Shown in pieces: positions 6,065 through 13,428 of a stretch of 14,090 bases of DNA. The position numbers were made by a program, and so were the translations under genes. The notes under the pieces are model-generated. The model searched no databases. It saw only the letters and a program-made list of their open reading frames with translations, and was not told where the DNA came from. Position 1 is the stretch's first letter. Each line of letters starts with the position of its first letter. Source of the DNA: Sulfuricurvum sp. (GTDB taxonomy: Bacteria; Campylobacterota; Campylobacteria; Campylobacterales; Sulfurimonadaceae); assembly GCA_030679635.1 (NCBI GenBank), contig JAUXSZ010000119.1, forward strand, positions 1 to 14,090, given 5' to 3'.

Positions 6065-8257
6065 ATGACATACAATGCTGCAGCCATCTATGAAGTTTTA
6101 TCTCTTGCTCTGACCCATCATCGTGAGGGGAGATTGGAGGAGGCTGAAAAGCTCTACCGAGTTGTTCTTCACGCCAATGCGAATCATCCTGATGCAAATT
6201 ACAATTTTGCCGTTTTAGCGGTTGATTTAGGGTACGTAGAAGAGTCTCTCCCTTTCTTTGAGAAAGCCATAGAGCTCCATTCTGTTTCCAAAGAGTATTA
6301 TTTCGGTTACATAGACGCCCTTATCCGGTTAGATAAGATGGACAGAGCCAGAATCGTACTGGAAGAAGCCAAGTGGATATCCAGCAAAGAAGCGGTTGAA
6401 TCACTCCAAAAAAGGATACCGGAACAAGAGCTTGTTCCTGAGAAGGGTCAAAAGCTCAATATTCTTGAATTGATGAAAACACGAAATTCGATGAAAAATA
6501 AAGAGCCGAGTGCCAAGGAGATAGAGCGATGGAATACCCTCTTCAGTGGCGGAAACTATCAAGAGGCTGAAAAACATTCAAGAAAAATGACGAAAAAATA
6601 TCCTGATAGCGGTAATGCATGGAAGCTATTAGGGGCAGTGCTTATGCAAATCGTACACTATCAAGAGGCATTTTACGCAACCAAAATGGCGATAAAACTA
6701 CTCCCTGGCGATCCTGAAGCACAGTATAATCTTGGGGTTGCGTATCAAGGATTGGGGATGATTCCGCAAGCCGAAGAGTGTTACCATGAAGCGCTTAAGA
6801 TACAGCCAACCTGGTATCAGGCGTATGGTAACCTCGGTATTATTTACAATGAACAAGGCAAATTTCCCAAAGCGATCGAGTATTACCGTAGGGCGCTTGC
6901 TATAAATCCGCAGATATGTCAAGTTTATAATAACCTTGGCAGCGCTTTTAACAGTCAGGGCAGCCATGTTGAAGCAAGAGAGTACTATTACAAAGCGCTA
7001 GAAGCAGAGCCAACGCATGGCTATGTCTTTGGGAATATTCTTTTTTCCTTGAATTATGACCCTGACTTGAGCGCTGAAGAGATATATGCGGCATATCAAG
7101 AGTATAACCGCCGTTTCGCCCTTCCGCTCGCGAAGTACCATAAACCGTATACCAACGACCAAAATCCACATCGCAGGCTAAAGGTGGGTTATGTCTCTCC
7201 TGATTTTAAGCAACATTCGGTTCGCCATTTTTTGGAGCCTCTGTTGGCCAATCACGATAAATCGGTCGTAGAGGTTTATGCCTACGCAGAGATTGTCAAA
7301 GAAGACGAAATGAGTCAAATGTACAAAGGCTACTGTGATCATTGGATACCGACCGTCGGTATGAGTGACGAAGTTTTGGCACAGCGTATTAGGAGTGATG
7401 GGATCGATATCCTCGTAGAGCTTGCTGGACATACGAATAACAATCGTCTGGGAGTTTTTGCCAGAAAACCGGCTCCCGTGTCTCTCTCATGGATGGGATA
7501 TGGGTATACGACAGGGCTTAGCGCAATCGATTATTATCTGACGGATGAGATCAGTGTCCCTGAGGGGAGTGAGCATCTCTTTTCAGAGGAGCCTTGGAAA
7601 ATAGAATCGCCAAGCTATGCGTATTCTCCCGCAGCGGGGATGGGAGAGGTGAGTCTTCTCCCCTTTAACGAGAGCGGGTATATCACGTTTGGGACGCTGA
7701 CCAGAGCTGTGAGGGTGAATCATCGTACGATACGAGTTTGGGCAGAGCTTTTAAAGAGGGTCCCTAATTCGAAACTGATTATAAACAGCAAAGATTACAG
7801 AGACCCTTCGATGAAAGAGATACTGGTTCAGCGTTTTAATGAGCATGGCATCGATAAAGATCGCTTAGAGATCGGTTATTCCACTCCTCCATGGAACGTA
7901 CTAAGAAGGATGGATATCGGGGTAGATTGTTTCCCGCATAATTCCGGAACAACCCTTTTTGAAACACTTTATATGGGGGTACCGTATGTCACTTTGGCTG
8001 ACAGAGCCAGCGTAGGAAGACTCGGAAGTGGCATATTGCATGGAGTCGGAAGAGATGAGTGGATAGCGCATACGGAAGAGGAGTATATTGACAAGTTGGT
8101 ATCTCTGGCAAGTGATATACCTGCTCTTGCGTCCATACGAGCCGGACTAAGAGAAGAGATGATCAAAAGTCCGCTGATGGATGGAGTAGGATTTGCAAGA
8201 AAGGTAGAGAAGGGATACAAAGAGATGTTCGCAAGATGGTGTCAGGGACAACAATGA
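6065..8257 (+). CDS. TPR protein with O-GlcNAc-transferase-like (SPINDLY/GT41) glycosyltransferase domain
   Basis: A 730-residue soluble protein. Residues 1-100 and about 155-320 are tetratricopeptide repeats (for example PEAQYNLGVAYQGLGMIPQA at 217-236, then AYGNLGIIYNEQGKFPKAIE and VYNNLGSAFNSQGSHVEA). Residues about 370-725 are a GT41 catalytic region with its landmarks: VGYVSPDFKQHSVRHFLEPL (374-393), ELAGHTNNNRLGVFARKPAP (452-471), WMGYGYTTGLSAIDYYLTD (476-494), FGTLTRAVRVN (542-552), and DCFPHNSGTTLFETLYMGVP (621-640). OGT-family enzymes transfer a sugar from a nucleotide donor to protein Ser/Thr, with the TPR superhelix binding the substrate. The position matching the key UDP-binding Lys842 of human OGT is Arg550. 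No signal peptide or membrane segment is seen, so it should act in the cytosol. It follows flagellin and overlaps rfbF by ATGA, which suggests flagellin glycosylation; acceptor and donor are inferred. A polysaccharide-related role is less likely. Confidence 0.9.
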   Translation: MTYNAAAIYEVLSLALTHHREGRLEEAEKLYRVVLHANANHPDANYNFAVLAVDLGYVEESLPFFEKAIELHSVSKEYYFGYIDALIRLDKMDRARIVLEEAKWISSKEAVESLQKRIPEQELVPEKGQKLNILELMKTRNSMKNKEPSAKEIERWNTLFSGGNYQEAEKHSRKMTKKYPDSGNAWKLLGAVLMQIVHYQEAFYATKMAIKLLPGDPEAQYNLGVAYQGLGMIPQAEECYHEALKIQPTWYQAYGNLGIIYNEQGKFPKAIEYYRRALAINPQICQVYNNLGSAFNSQGSHVEAREYYYKALEAEPTHGYVFGNILFSLNYDPDLSAEEIYAAYQEYNRRFALPLAKYHKPYTNDQNPHRRLKVGYVSPDFKQHSVRHFLEPLLANHDKSVVEVYAYAEIVKEDEMSQMYKGYCDHWIPTVGMSDEVLAQRIRSDGIDILVELAGHTNNNRLGVFARKPAPVSLSWMGYGYTTGLSAIDYYLTDEISVPEGSEHLFSEEPWKIESPSYAYSPAAGMGEVSLLPFNESGYITFGTLTRAVRVNHRTIRVWAELLKRVPNSKLIINSKDYRDPSMKEILVQRFNEHGIDKDRLEIGYSTPPWNVLRRMDIGVDCFPHNSGTTLFETLYMGVPYVTLADRASVGRLGSGILHGVGRDEWIAHTEEEYIDKLVSLASDIPALASIRAGLREEMIKSPLMDGVGFARKVEKGYKEMFARWCQGQQ

Positions 8258-9024
8258 AAGCTGTTATTTTGGCCGGAGGACTTGGTACCCGTATATCCGA
8301 AGAGTCGCATTTAAAGCCGAAGCCGATGATAGAGATAGGGGGCAAACCAATTCTTTGGCATATTATGAAGATGTACTCTGCGTACGGTATTAATGAATTT
8401 GTCATTTGCCTTGGATACAAGGGATACGTGATAAAAGAGTATTTTGCCAACTATTATTTGCATACATCCGATGTGACGTTTGATATGTCGAAAAACAGTA
8501 TGGAAATTCATCAAAACAGTGCGGAACCGTGGCGTGTTACGCTGGTCGATACGGGTGATGAAACGATGACGGGAGGACGTCTTAAGCGGGTAGAGAAGTA
8601 TATCAAAGAGGACGATGCTTTTTGTTTTACTTACGGAGACGGTGTGTGTGATGTAGACATAGCGAAGCTTTTGGCATTTCATGAATCACACGGAAAGTTA
8701 GCTACAGTAACCGCCGTACAGCCTGCCGGAAAATACGGAGCGCTTGAAATTCAAGGAAATGAAGTGCGCGGATTTGTGGAAAAACCTCAGGGAGATGGCG
8801 GATGGATCAATGGCGGCTTTTTTGTATTATCTCCGAAGGTATTGGAACTCATTAGCAGCGATGATACGCATTGGGAGCAAGAACCATTGGTAGGTTTGGC
8901 AGAAGCGGATGAATTGAGAGCGTACAAACACAATGGTTTTTGGCAGCCGATGGACACAATGAGAGAAAAAAACATATTGAATGAGTTGTGGGATAGCGGC
9001 AAAGCTCCTTGGAAGGTGTGGTAA
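8254..9024 (+). CDS. rfbF: Glucose-1-phosphate cytidylyltransferase
   Basis: A 256-residue nucleotidyltransferase making CDP-glucose from CTP and alpha-glucose-1-phosphate. The N-terminus is AVILAGGLGTR with G8-R13 as the nucleotide loop, followed by KPKPMIEIGGKPILWHIM (21-38). YGDGVCDVD (127-135) supplies the metal-binding Asp129, and WQPMDT (230-235) the second Asp234. The EKPQGDGGWINGGFF segment (176-190) is characteristic of RfbF rather than dTDP-glucose pyrophosphorylase. The start at 8254 is preferred over one 18 bases upstream: it overlaps the previous stop as ATGA, has AGGGA nearby, and gives the family's usual N-terminus. It is the first committed step of the CDP-deoxysugar route in this operon. 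Confidence 0.95.
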   Translation: MKAVILAGGLGTRISEESHLKPKPMIEIGGKPILWHIMKMYSAYGINEFVICLGYKGYVIKEYFANYYLHTSDVTFDMSKNSMEIHQNSAEPWRVTLVDTGDETMTGGRLKRVEKYIKEDDAFCFTYGDGVCDVDIAKLLAFHESHGKLATVTAVQPAGKYGALEIQGNEVRGFVEKPQGDGGWINGGFFVLSPKVLELISSDDTHWEQEPLVGLAEADELRAYKHNGFWQPMDTMREKNILNELWDSGKAPWKVW

Positions 9025-10086
9025 ATGTTTTTGGAGTGTTATAAAGGCAAAACAGTTTTTATAACGGGTCATACGGGCTTTAAAGGTTCATGGCTGAGTC
9101 TATGGCTAACGTCAATGGGCGCGAATGTGATAGGGTATTCACTCCCTAGCGTAACACATCCAAACCATTTTGAGCTTATCCGTCTTGATATGGAAACATA
9201 CCTTAAAGATATCAGGGATTTAGATGCACTCAAGCAAGCCATCGAAACAACACAGCCGGACATCGTATTTCATCTGGCTGCTCAACCACTTGTCCGCTAT
9301 TCGTACAACAATCCTATTGAGACTTTTGAAACCAATATTATGGGGACTGCGAATCTTTTGGAGGCTTGCAGGGGGATTAGCACTATCAAAGGGGTTGTCG
9401 TCATTACGACTGATAAATGTTATGAAAATAAAGAGTGGCTCTATGGTTACCGAGAAAACGATCAGCTTGGCGGATATGATCCGTACAGTGCGAGTAAAGC
9501 GGGTGCTGAAATAGTGGTAGCGAGTTACAGAAGCTCTTTTTTTAACCCACAGAATTTTAACCAAACGCACCAGACGCTGATCGCTACGGCAAGATCAGGC
9601 AATGTCATAGGGGGCGGAGATTGGTCTGAAGATAGATTGATACCCGATATGGTACGTGCTGCAACAACGGACCAAACCGTATACCTCCGAAATCCAAATG
9701 CAACTAGGCCTTGGCAGCATGTTTTGGAGCCGCTGGGCGGGTATTTGCTTTTGGGACAAAAACTCATGGAAGGGAAAAGTGAGTTTGCAGAGCCTTGGAA
9801 CTTCGGACCAACGATTGACTCCAATAAAAAAGTGTCAGAGGTACTGGAAGCATCCAAAAAGATTTGGAACAAGGTGAATTTTGAGATAGACGACAGTGAA
9901 AACCATCCTCATGAAGCAGGTTTGTTAATGCTCGATTGCTCAAAAGCCTATCATAAGCTCGGGTGGAAGCCAAAATGGGATTTTCAAAGCTCTGTTGCAA
10001 AAACGATTGAGTGGTACAAGCTCTTTTATGAGAGCGGAGAGATATTAACCCATCACCATTTACGAGAGTACTGTGAAGAAATTTGA
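9025..10086 (+). CDS. rfbG: CDP-glucose 4,6-dehydratase
   Basis: An extended SDR enzyme of 353 residues that converts CDP-glucose to CDP-4-keto-6-deoxy-D-glucose. The NAD-binding motif is GHTGFKG (15-21). TTDKCY (128-133) provides the Asp-Lys pair typical of sugar 4,6-dehydratases, and Y154-x3-K158 (PYSASKAG) is the catalytic dyad. GSWLSLWL after the glycine loop and RPWQHVLEPLGGY (228-240) are hallmarks of RfbG. The ATG follows the rfbF stop with no gap; GGAAGG (9011-9016) gives its ribosome binding site inside rfbF. It is followed by an overlapping epimerase gene rather than an RfbH-type 3-dehydrase, which argues against a simple 3,6-dideoxyhexose pathway unless rfbH lies elsewhere. Confidence 0.95.
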   Translation: MFLECYKGKTVFITGHTGFKGSWLSLWLTSMGANVIGYSLPSVTHPNHFELIRLDMETYLKDIRDLDALKQAIETTQPDIVFHLAAQPLVRYSYNNPIETFETNIMGTANLLEACRGISTIKGVVVITTDKCYENKEWLYGYRENDQLGGYDPYSASKAGAEIVVASYRSSFFNPQNFNQTHQTLIATARSGNVIGGGDWSEDRLIPDMVRAATTDQTVYLRNPNATRPWQHVLEPLGGYLLLGQKLMEGKSEFAEPWNFGPTIDSNKKVSEVLEASKKIWNKVNFEIDDSENHPHEAGLLMLDCSKAYHKLGWKPKWDFQSSVAKTIEWYKLFYESGEILTHHHLREYCEEI

Positions 10087-10633
10087 TTTTGAAGAGAGCT
10101 CGTTAAGGGGAGTGTTTCATTTGACCCCTAAGCCGATAGAAGATAGCAGGGGATATTTTGAGCGGCTTTTTTGCGAAGAAGACTTTGCCAAGATCGGATT
10201 AGCCAAAAAGATTGTCAATATTAATCACACCTATACGAAGCAAAAAGGGACGATAAGAGGATTTCATTTTCAATATCCACCCTCTTCAGAGACCAAAATC
10301 GTGATGTGCCTCAAAGGTTCCGTATACGATGTGGCTGTTGATCTTCGCAAAGGTTCCCCTACTTTTTTGGGCTGGCATAGTCAGGTCTTGAGCGCAGAAA
10401 AGCGAAATATGCTTTTGATCCCGGAAGGATTTGCTCACGGATTTCAGACCTTGGAAGATGATGTAGAACTGCTCTACTTGCATACAGGTTTTTATTCTGA
10501 GCAGTTGGAGGGGGGATTACTCTATAACGATCCAAAAATAAATGTATCGTGGGCGTTGGAACCTATAGAGGTATCCCAAAGAGATAAAGCACATGCGTTA
10601 ATAGCAGATAATTTTGAAGGTATTGACGTATGA
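10073..10633 (+). CDS. RmlC-like nucleotide-sugar 3,5-(or 3-)epimerase, GTG start
   Basis: A 186-residue cupin of the dTDP-4-dehydrorhamnose 3,5-epimerase family. The catalytic residues known for RmlC are all present: His65 in IRGFHFQ, the second His122 in PEGFAHGF, Tyr135 in LLYLHT, and the Asp171 partner (SQRDKAHAL). Y151-N-D-P (151-154) is also conserved. In this operon the substrate is probably CDP-4-keto-6-deoxyglucose rather than the dTDP sugar. Whether it inverts C3, C5 or both cannot be read from sequence. The start is GTG at 10073, 14 bases inside rfbG with a weak GAGAG ahead. No ATG gives the conserved N-terminal FEESSLRGVF, so this start is the best fit and implies coupling to rfbG. 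Confidence 0.9.
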   Translation: MKKFDFEESSLRGVFHLTPKPIEDSRGYFERLFCEEDFAKIGLAKKIVNINHTYTKQKGTIRGFHFQYPPSSETKIVMCLKGSVYDVAVDLRKGSPTFLGWHSQVLSAEKRNMLLIPEGFAHGFQTLEDDVELLYLHTGFYSEQLEGGLLYNDPKINVSWALEPIEVSQRDKAHALIADNFEGIDV

Positions 10634-11847
10634 AATGCAGATTTTGTAACCATGAAGTGACGCATGAGTTTCTAGATTTACTCAATGCGCCTCCATCAAA
10701 TTCGTATTTGACATTGGAGAAGCTCAATGAACCGGAAACTTTTTATCCTTTAAAAGTTCTTGTTTGTGGGCATTGTTTTTTAGTACAAGTAGACGAGTAT
10801 CAAAAAAGTAATGAACTTTTCAATGCTGATTATCCCTATTTTAGTTCGATGTCAAGCAGTTGGCTGGAGCATGCTAAAAACTATGTTGAAATGATTACAC
10901 ACCAGCAAAATCTTCATCAGCATTCACAAGTGATAGAGATAGCCAGTAATGACGGGTATTTACTCCAATTTTTTAAATCAAAAAACATACCGTGTTTGGG
11001 TGTGGAGCCGACGAAAAGCACGGCCGATGTAGCACGAAGCAAAGGGATTGATGTCATTGAGGATTTTTTTGGAGAGCGATTAGCCGGGCATCTACCAAAA
11101 GCCGATTTGATACTCGGAAACAATGTTTTAGCCCATGTACCGAATATTAACGATTTTGTAAAAGGGCTCAAGATTGTGTTAAAACAAAAGGGGATTATTA
11201 CGATGGAGTTCCCGCATCTTTTGAATCTCATCGAAAAAAATCAATTTGACACCATCTACCATGAGCACTTTTCTTATCTCTCTCTCATGACAACCATGAA
11301 TATTTTTAAAGCGCATGGATTACAGGTATATGACGTCGAAGAGCTTTCAACACATGGGGGAAGCTTAAGAATCTACGCCACTCACATTGAAAACACTGTC
11401 TCAGCTACACAACAATTAGCAACTGTTTTAGAAAAAGAGATGTCTGCAAATCTTCATAAAATAGAAGGGTATAATGGTTTTCAAATAAAAGCTAATAATA
11501 TAAAGTACGATTTTTTAAACTTTTTACTTAAAGCCAAAAGTGAAAATAAAAAAGTCATAGGTTATGGTGCTGCCGCCAAGGGGAATACTCTGTTAAACTA
11601 TTGCGGAATTAAAAATGATTTGATCGATTTTGTGGTGGACAAAGCGCCATTGAAAATCGGTAAATATCTTCCTGGTAGCCATATACCTATTGTCACAGAG
11701 GAGAGGGTAAGAGAGCTAAAGCCCGATTTTGTAGTCATTTTCCCTTGGAATATTAAAGAAGAGATTTTCAATCAACTTGAGTATATCAAGGAGTGGAATG
11801 GCAAATTTTTGGTAGCAATACCTTATATAGAAATAATGAATGGCTAA
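10630..11847 (+). CDS. Sugar C-methyltransferase (TcaB9/TylCIII type)
   Basis: A 405-residue enzyme with the three-part layout of nucleotide-sugar C-methyltransferases. The N-terminal zinc site is C3/C6 and C46/C49. A class I SAM domain has EIASNDGYLL (103-112). The C-terminal domain includes VIGYGAAAKGNTLLNY (309-324) and FVVDKAPLKIGKYLPG (334-349). Residues known to act in TcaB9 (His181, Tyr222, Glu224, His225) have counterparts at the same spacing: H169 in VLAHVPN and Y210-x-E212-H213 in IYHEHFSY. Such enzymes methylate the carbon next to a 4-keto group, normally C3, giving branched sugars. The substrate is probably the epimerised CDP-4-keto-6-deoxyhexose (inference). The ATG overlaps the epimerase stop as ATGA with GAAGG nine bases before. 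The gene ends with tandem stops TAA TAG. Confidence 0.92.
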   Translation: MKCRFCNHEVTHEFLDLLNAPPSNSYLTLEKLNEPETFYPLKVLVCGHCFLVQVDEYQKSNELFNADYPYFSSMSSSWLEHAKNYVEMITHQQNLHQHSQVIEIASNDGYLLQFFKSKNIPCLGVEPTKSTADVARSKGIDVIEDFFGERLAGHLPKADLILGNNVLAHVPNINDFVKGLKIVLKQKGIITMEFPHLLNLIEKNQFDTIYHEHFSYLSLMTTMNIFKAHGLQVYDVEELSTHGGSLRIYATHIENTVSATQQLATVLEKEMSANLHKIEGYNGFQIKANNIKYDFLNFLLKAKSENKKVIGYGAAAKGNTLLNYCGIKNDLIDFVVDKAPLKIGKYLPGSHIPIVTEERVRELKPDFVVIFPWNIKEEIFNQLEYIKEWNGKFLVAIPYIEIMNG

Positions 11848-11850
11848 TAG

Positions 11851-12612
11851 ATGAAGCAACAAATAGCAAAAAATGGATTTATTAAAATTGCCAACTTTTT
11901 CAGTAACGATGAAATTAATTCTATGATAAATGATATTCAAATTGTTGGTAGTTTTATTGGAGATGATTTCTCTTTTATTGGACCAGATCCCTATAAAGAC
12001 AACAATACAATTAAACAATCACAACTTTATGATCAGCTTAAATATTTACCAAGTCTATACAAAATAGCATCTTCTGATAAAGTGTTGAATTTAGCCAGAG
12101 AGTTAGGATGTGGCTTTCCTGCAATTATGAAAAGTTGCAATATGCGCATTGATAAACCAAATAATATGAAGCATCTTTTTGACTGGCATCAAGATAGTCT
12201 TTATCTTCTTGGGTCATATTACGCATTGACGTTCTGGATACCTATGACCCCTGTGAATGCAAATAATGGCTCCGTTGAAGTCATTCCAGGAACCCATTTA
12301 AGTGGGATATATCCGTATGAAAAAATAAGTGATAAAAGTATCGATAAAATGACTTACTTATTGCAACGTGATGTTAAAATAAAAGATATGTCAAGCGAGC
12401 TGGAAGAGCAAAAGGTTCTAATTGATGCTAACGTTGGTGACGTAATCGTTTTTTACCAAATGTTATTACATAGAAGTACACCAAATATCTCTAATCAAAC
12501 ACGATGGACAGCACAAATTAGGATTTCAGATTTATTGGATAAAAGTTATTATGAGCAAGGTTGTCCAATGGGTGAAGTGACTAATATTTATTATACAGAT
12601 TATAAAAAATAA
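11851..12612 (+). CDS. Phytanoyl-CoA dioxygenase (PhyH)-family Fe(II)/2-oxoglutarate oxygenase
   Basis: A 253-residue double-stranded beta-helix enzyme. The iron triad is H113-x-D115 (DWHQD) and H207 (LLHRS), with Arg218 or Arg224 (TRWTAQIR) as the likely 2-oxoglutarate salt bridge. FWIPMTPVNANNGSVEVIPGTH (128-149) is the typical strand pair with the NGS/PGTH motif. PhyH relatives hydroxylate or oxidise diverse small molecules; in glycan clusters the substrate is usually unknown. Hydroxylation of the sugar, or oxidation of an attached group, is possible. It begins three bases after the upstream stop with only a poor ribosome site. The gene is clearly more AT-rich than topA: row 11941-12000 has 20 G+C of 60, against 36 of 60 in row 3121-3180. 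That suggests a different origin. Confidence 0.85.
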   Translation: MKQQIAKNGFIKIANFFSNDEINSMINDIQIVGSFIGDDFSFIGPDPYKDNNTIKQSQLYDQLKYLPSLYKIASSDKVLNLARELGCGFPAIMKSCNMRIDKPNNMKHLFDWHQDSLYLLGSYYALTFWIPMTPVNANNGSVEVIPGTHLSGIYPYEKISDKSIDKMTYLLQRDVKIKDMSSELEEQKVLIDANVGDVIVFYQMLLHRSTPNISNQTRWTAQIRISDLLDKSYYEQGCPMGEVTNIYYTDYKK

Positions 12613-12635
12613 ATTTAAATACTAAAGGTCTATCT

Positions 12636-13400
12636 ATGAAATCTGTACTTGAAAACAAATTAGAACCGAAAAAAAACTCACAGCAAAATCTTGATTATTA
12701 TAAAACATTAGAAGAATTTTATGATAACGATCCGTGCAGTTCATTACTAAAGATTAGATCCTTTGCTTTATATACCCCACGGCAGGTTTTAACTGATTAT
12801 CTTGTACGGTATGAATTATTTAAACAGATTGTGGATATTCCAGGTTCAATATTTGAGTTTGGTGTATTCAATGGGCAAGGGTTAATGAGTTTTGCTAATT
12901 TTAGTGCGATAGCAGAACCTTACAATACTAGTAGAAGAATTTTTGGATTTGACACATTTCAAGGTTTCGCGAGTGTTAGCATGGAAGATCAAAAAAATAA
13001 TTCATCTTTTGTAGCAGAAGGTAACTATGATATTGATTCATACACGAGAATAAAACATTCAATTGAATTGTTTAATACCAATAGGAGCGTCGGTCATATA
13101 CCCAAAGTAGAATTGATAAATGGAGATGTTTGTGAAACCTTGCCTAAGTTTCTTGAAGAAAATCCACATGTTATTGCTTCCTTGATTTATCTTGATATGG
13201 ATATTTACAGACCAACTAAAACTGTACTGGAAATGCTTCTGTCAAGAGTTCCAAAGGGTGGGGTAATCGTATTTGATGAACTGAATATGAAAGACTTTCC
13301 AGGGGAGACAGTTGCTTTGCTGGAGGTTCTTAATTTAAATAAAATAGCCTTAAGAAGATTGCCTTTTTGTAGTAGAATAAGCTACTTTGTGATGGAGTAA
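12636..13400 (+). CDS. TylF/MycF-type O-methyltransferase
   Basis: A 254-residue class I SAM methyltransferase of the macrocin O-methyltransferase (TylF/MycF) family, whose best-known members methylate hydroxyls of deoxysugars in a metal-dependent way. The SAM loop is FEFGVFNGQG (73-82), followed by FGFDTFQGF (103-111). Metal-binding acids fit LDMDIY (186-191) and FDELN (213-217). Known relatives act on glycosides already attached to an aglycone; here the target could be the free nucleotide sugar or the transferred glycan. The start has AAAGG seven bases upstream; the 23-base gap is the widest in the operon apart from the next one. It shares the AT-rich character of the preceding dioxygenase, so the two may have entered together. 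Confidence 0.85.
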   Translation: MKSVLENKLEPKKNSQQNLDYYKTLEEFYDNDPCSSLLKIRSFALYTPRQVLTDYLVRYELFKQIVDIPGSIFEFGVFNGQGLMSFANFSAIAEPYNTSRRIFGFDTFQGFASVSMEDQKNNSSFVAEGNYDIDSYTRIKHSIELFNTNRSVGHIPKVELINGDVCETLPKFLEENPHVIASLIYLDMDIYRPTKTVLEMLLSRVPKGGVIVFDELNMKDFPGETVALLEVLNLNKIALRRLPFCSRISYFVME

Positions 13401-13407
13401 CTTCTTG

Positions 13408-13428
13408 ATGAAGCAGTGTGGTATATGA
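13408..13428 (+). other. Possible six-codon leader ORF before the SDR gene
   Basis: ATG AAG CAG TGT GGT ATA TGA reads MKQCGI and ends in an ATGA overlap with the next gene's start at 13425. GGAG (13394-13397) lies ten bases ahead of its ATG, while the SDR gene has no good ribosome site of its own. It could carry ribosomes to the SDR start. A chance occurrence is equally possible. Confidence 0.2.

Noticed and set aside
8236..8253. Upstream ATG start for rfbF adding MVSGTT
   Set aside because: The start at 8254 has an ATGA overlap, AGGGA in front, and yields the standard AVILAGGLGTR beginning of the family.
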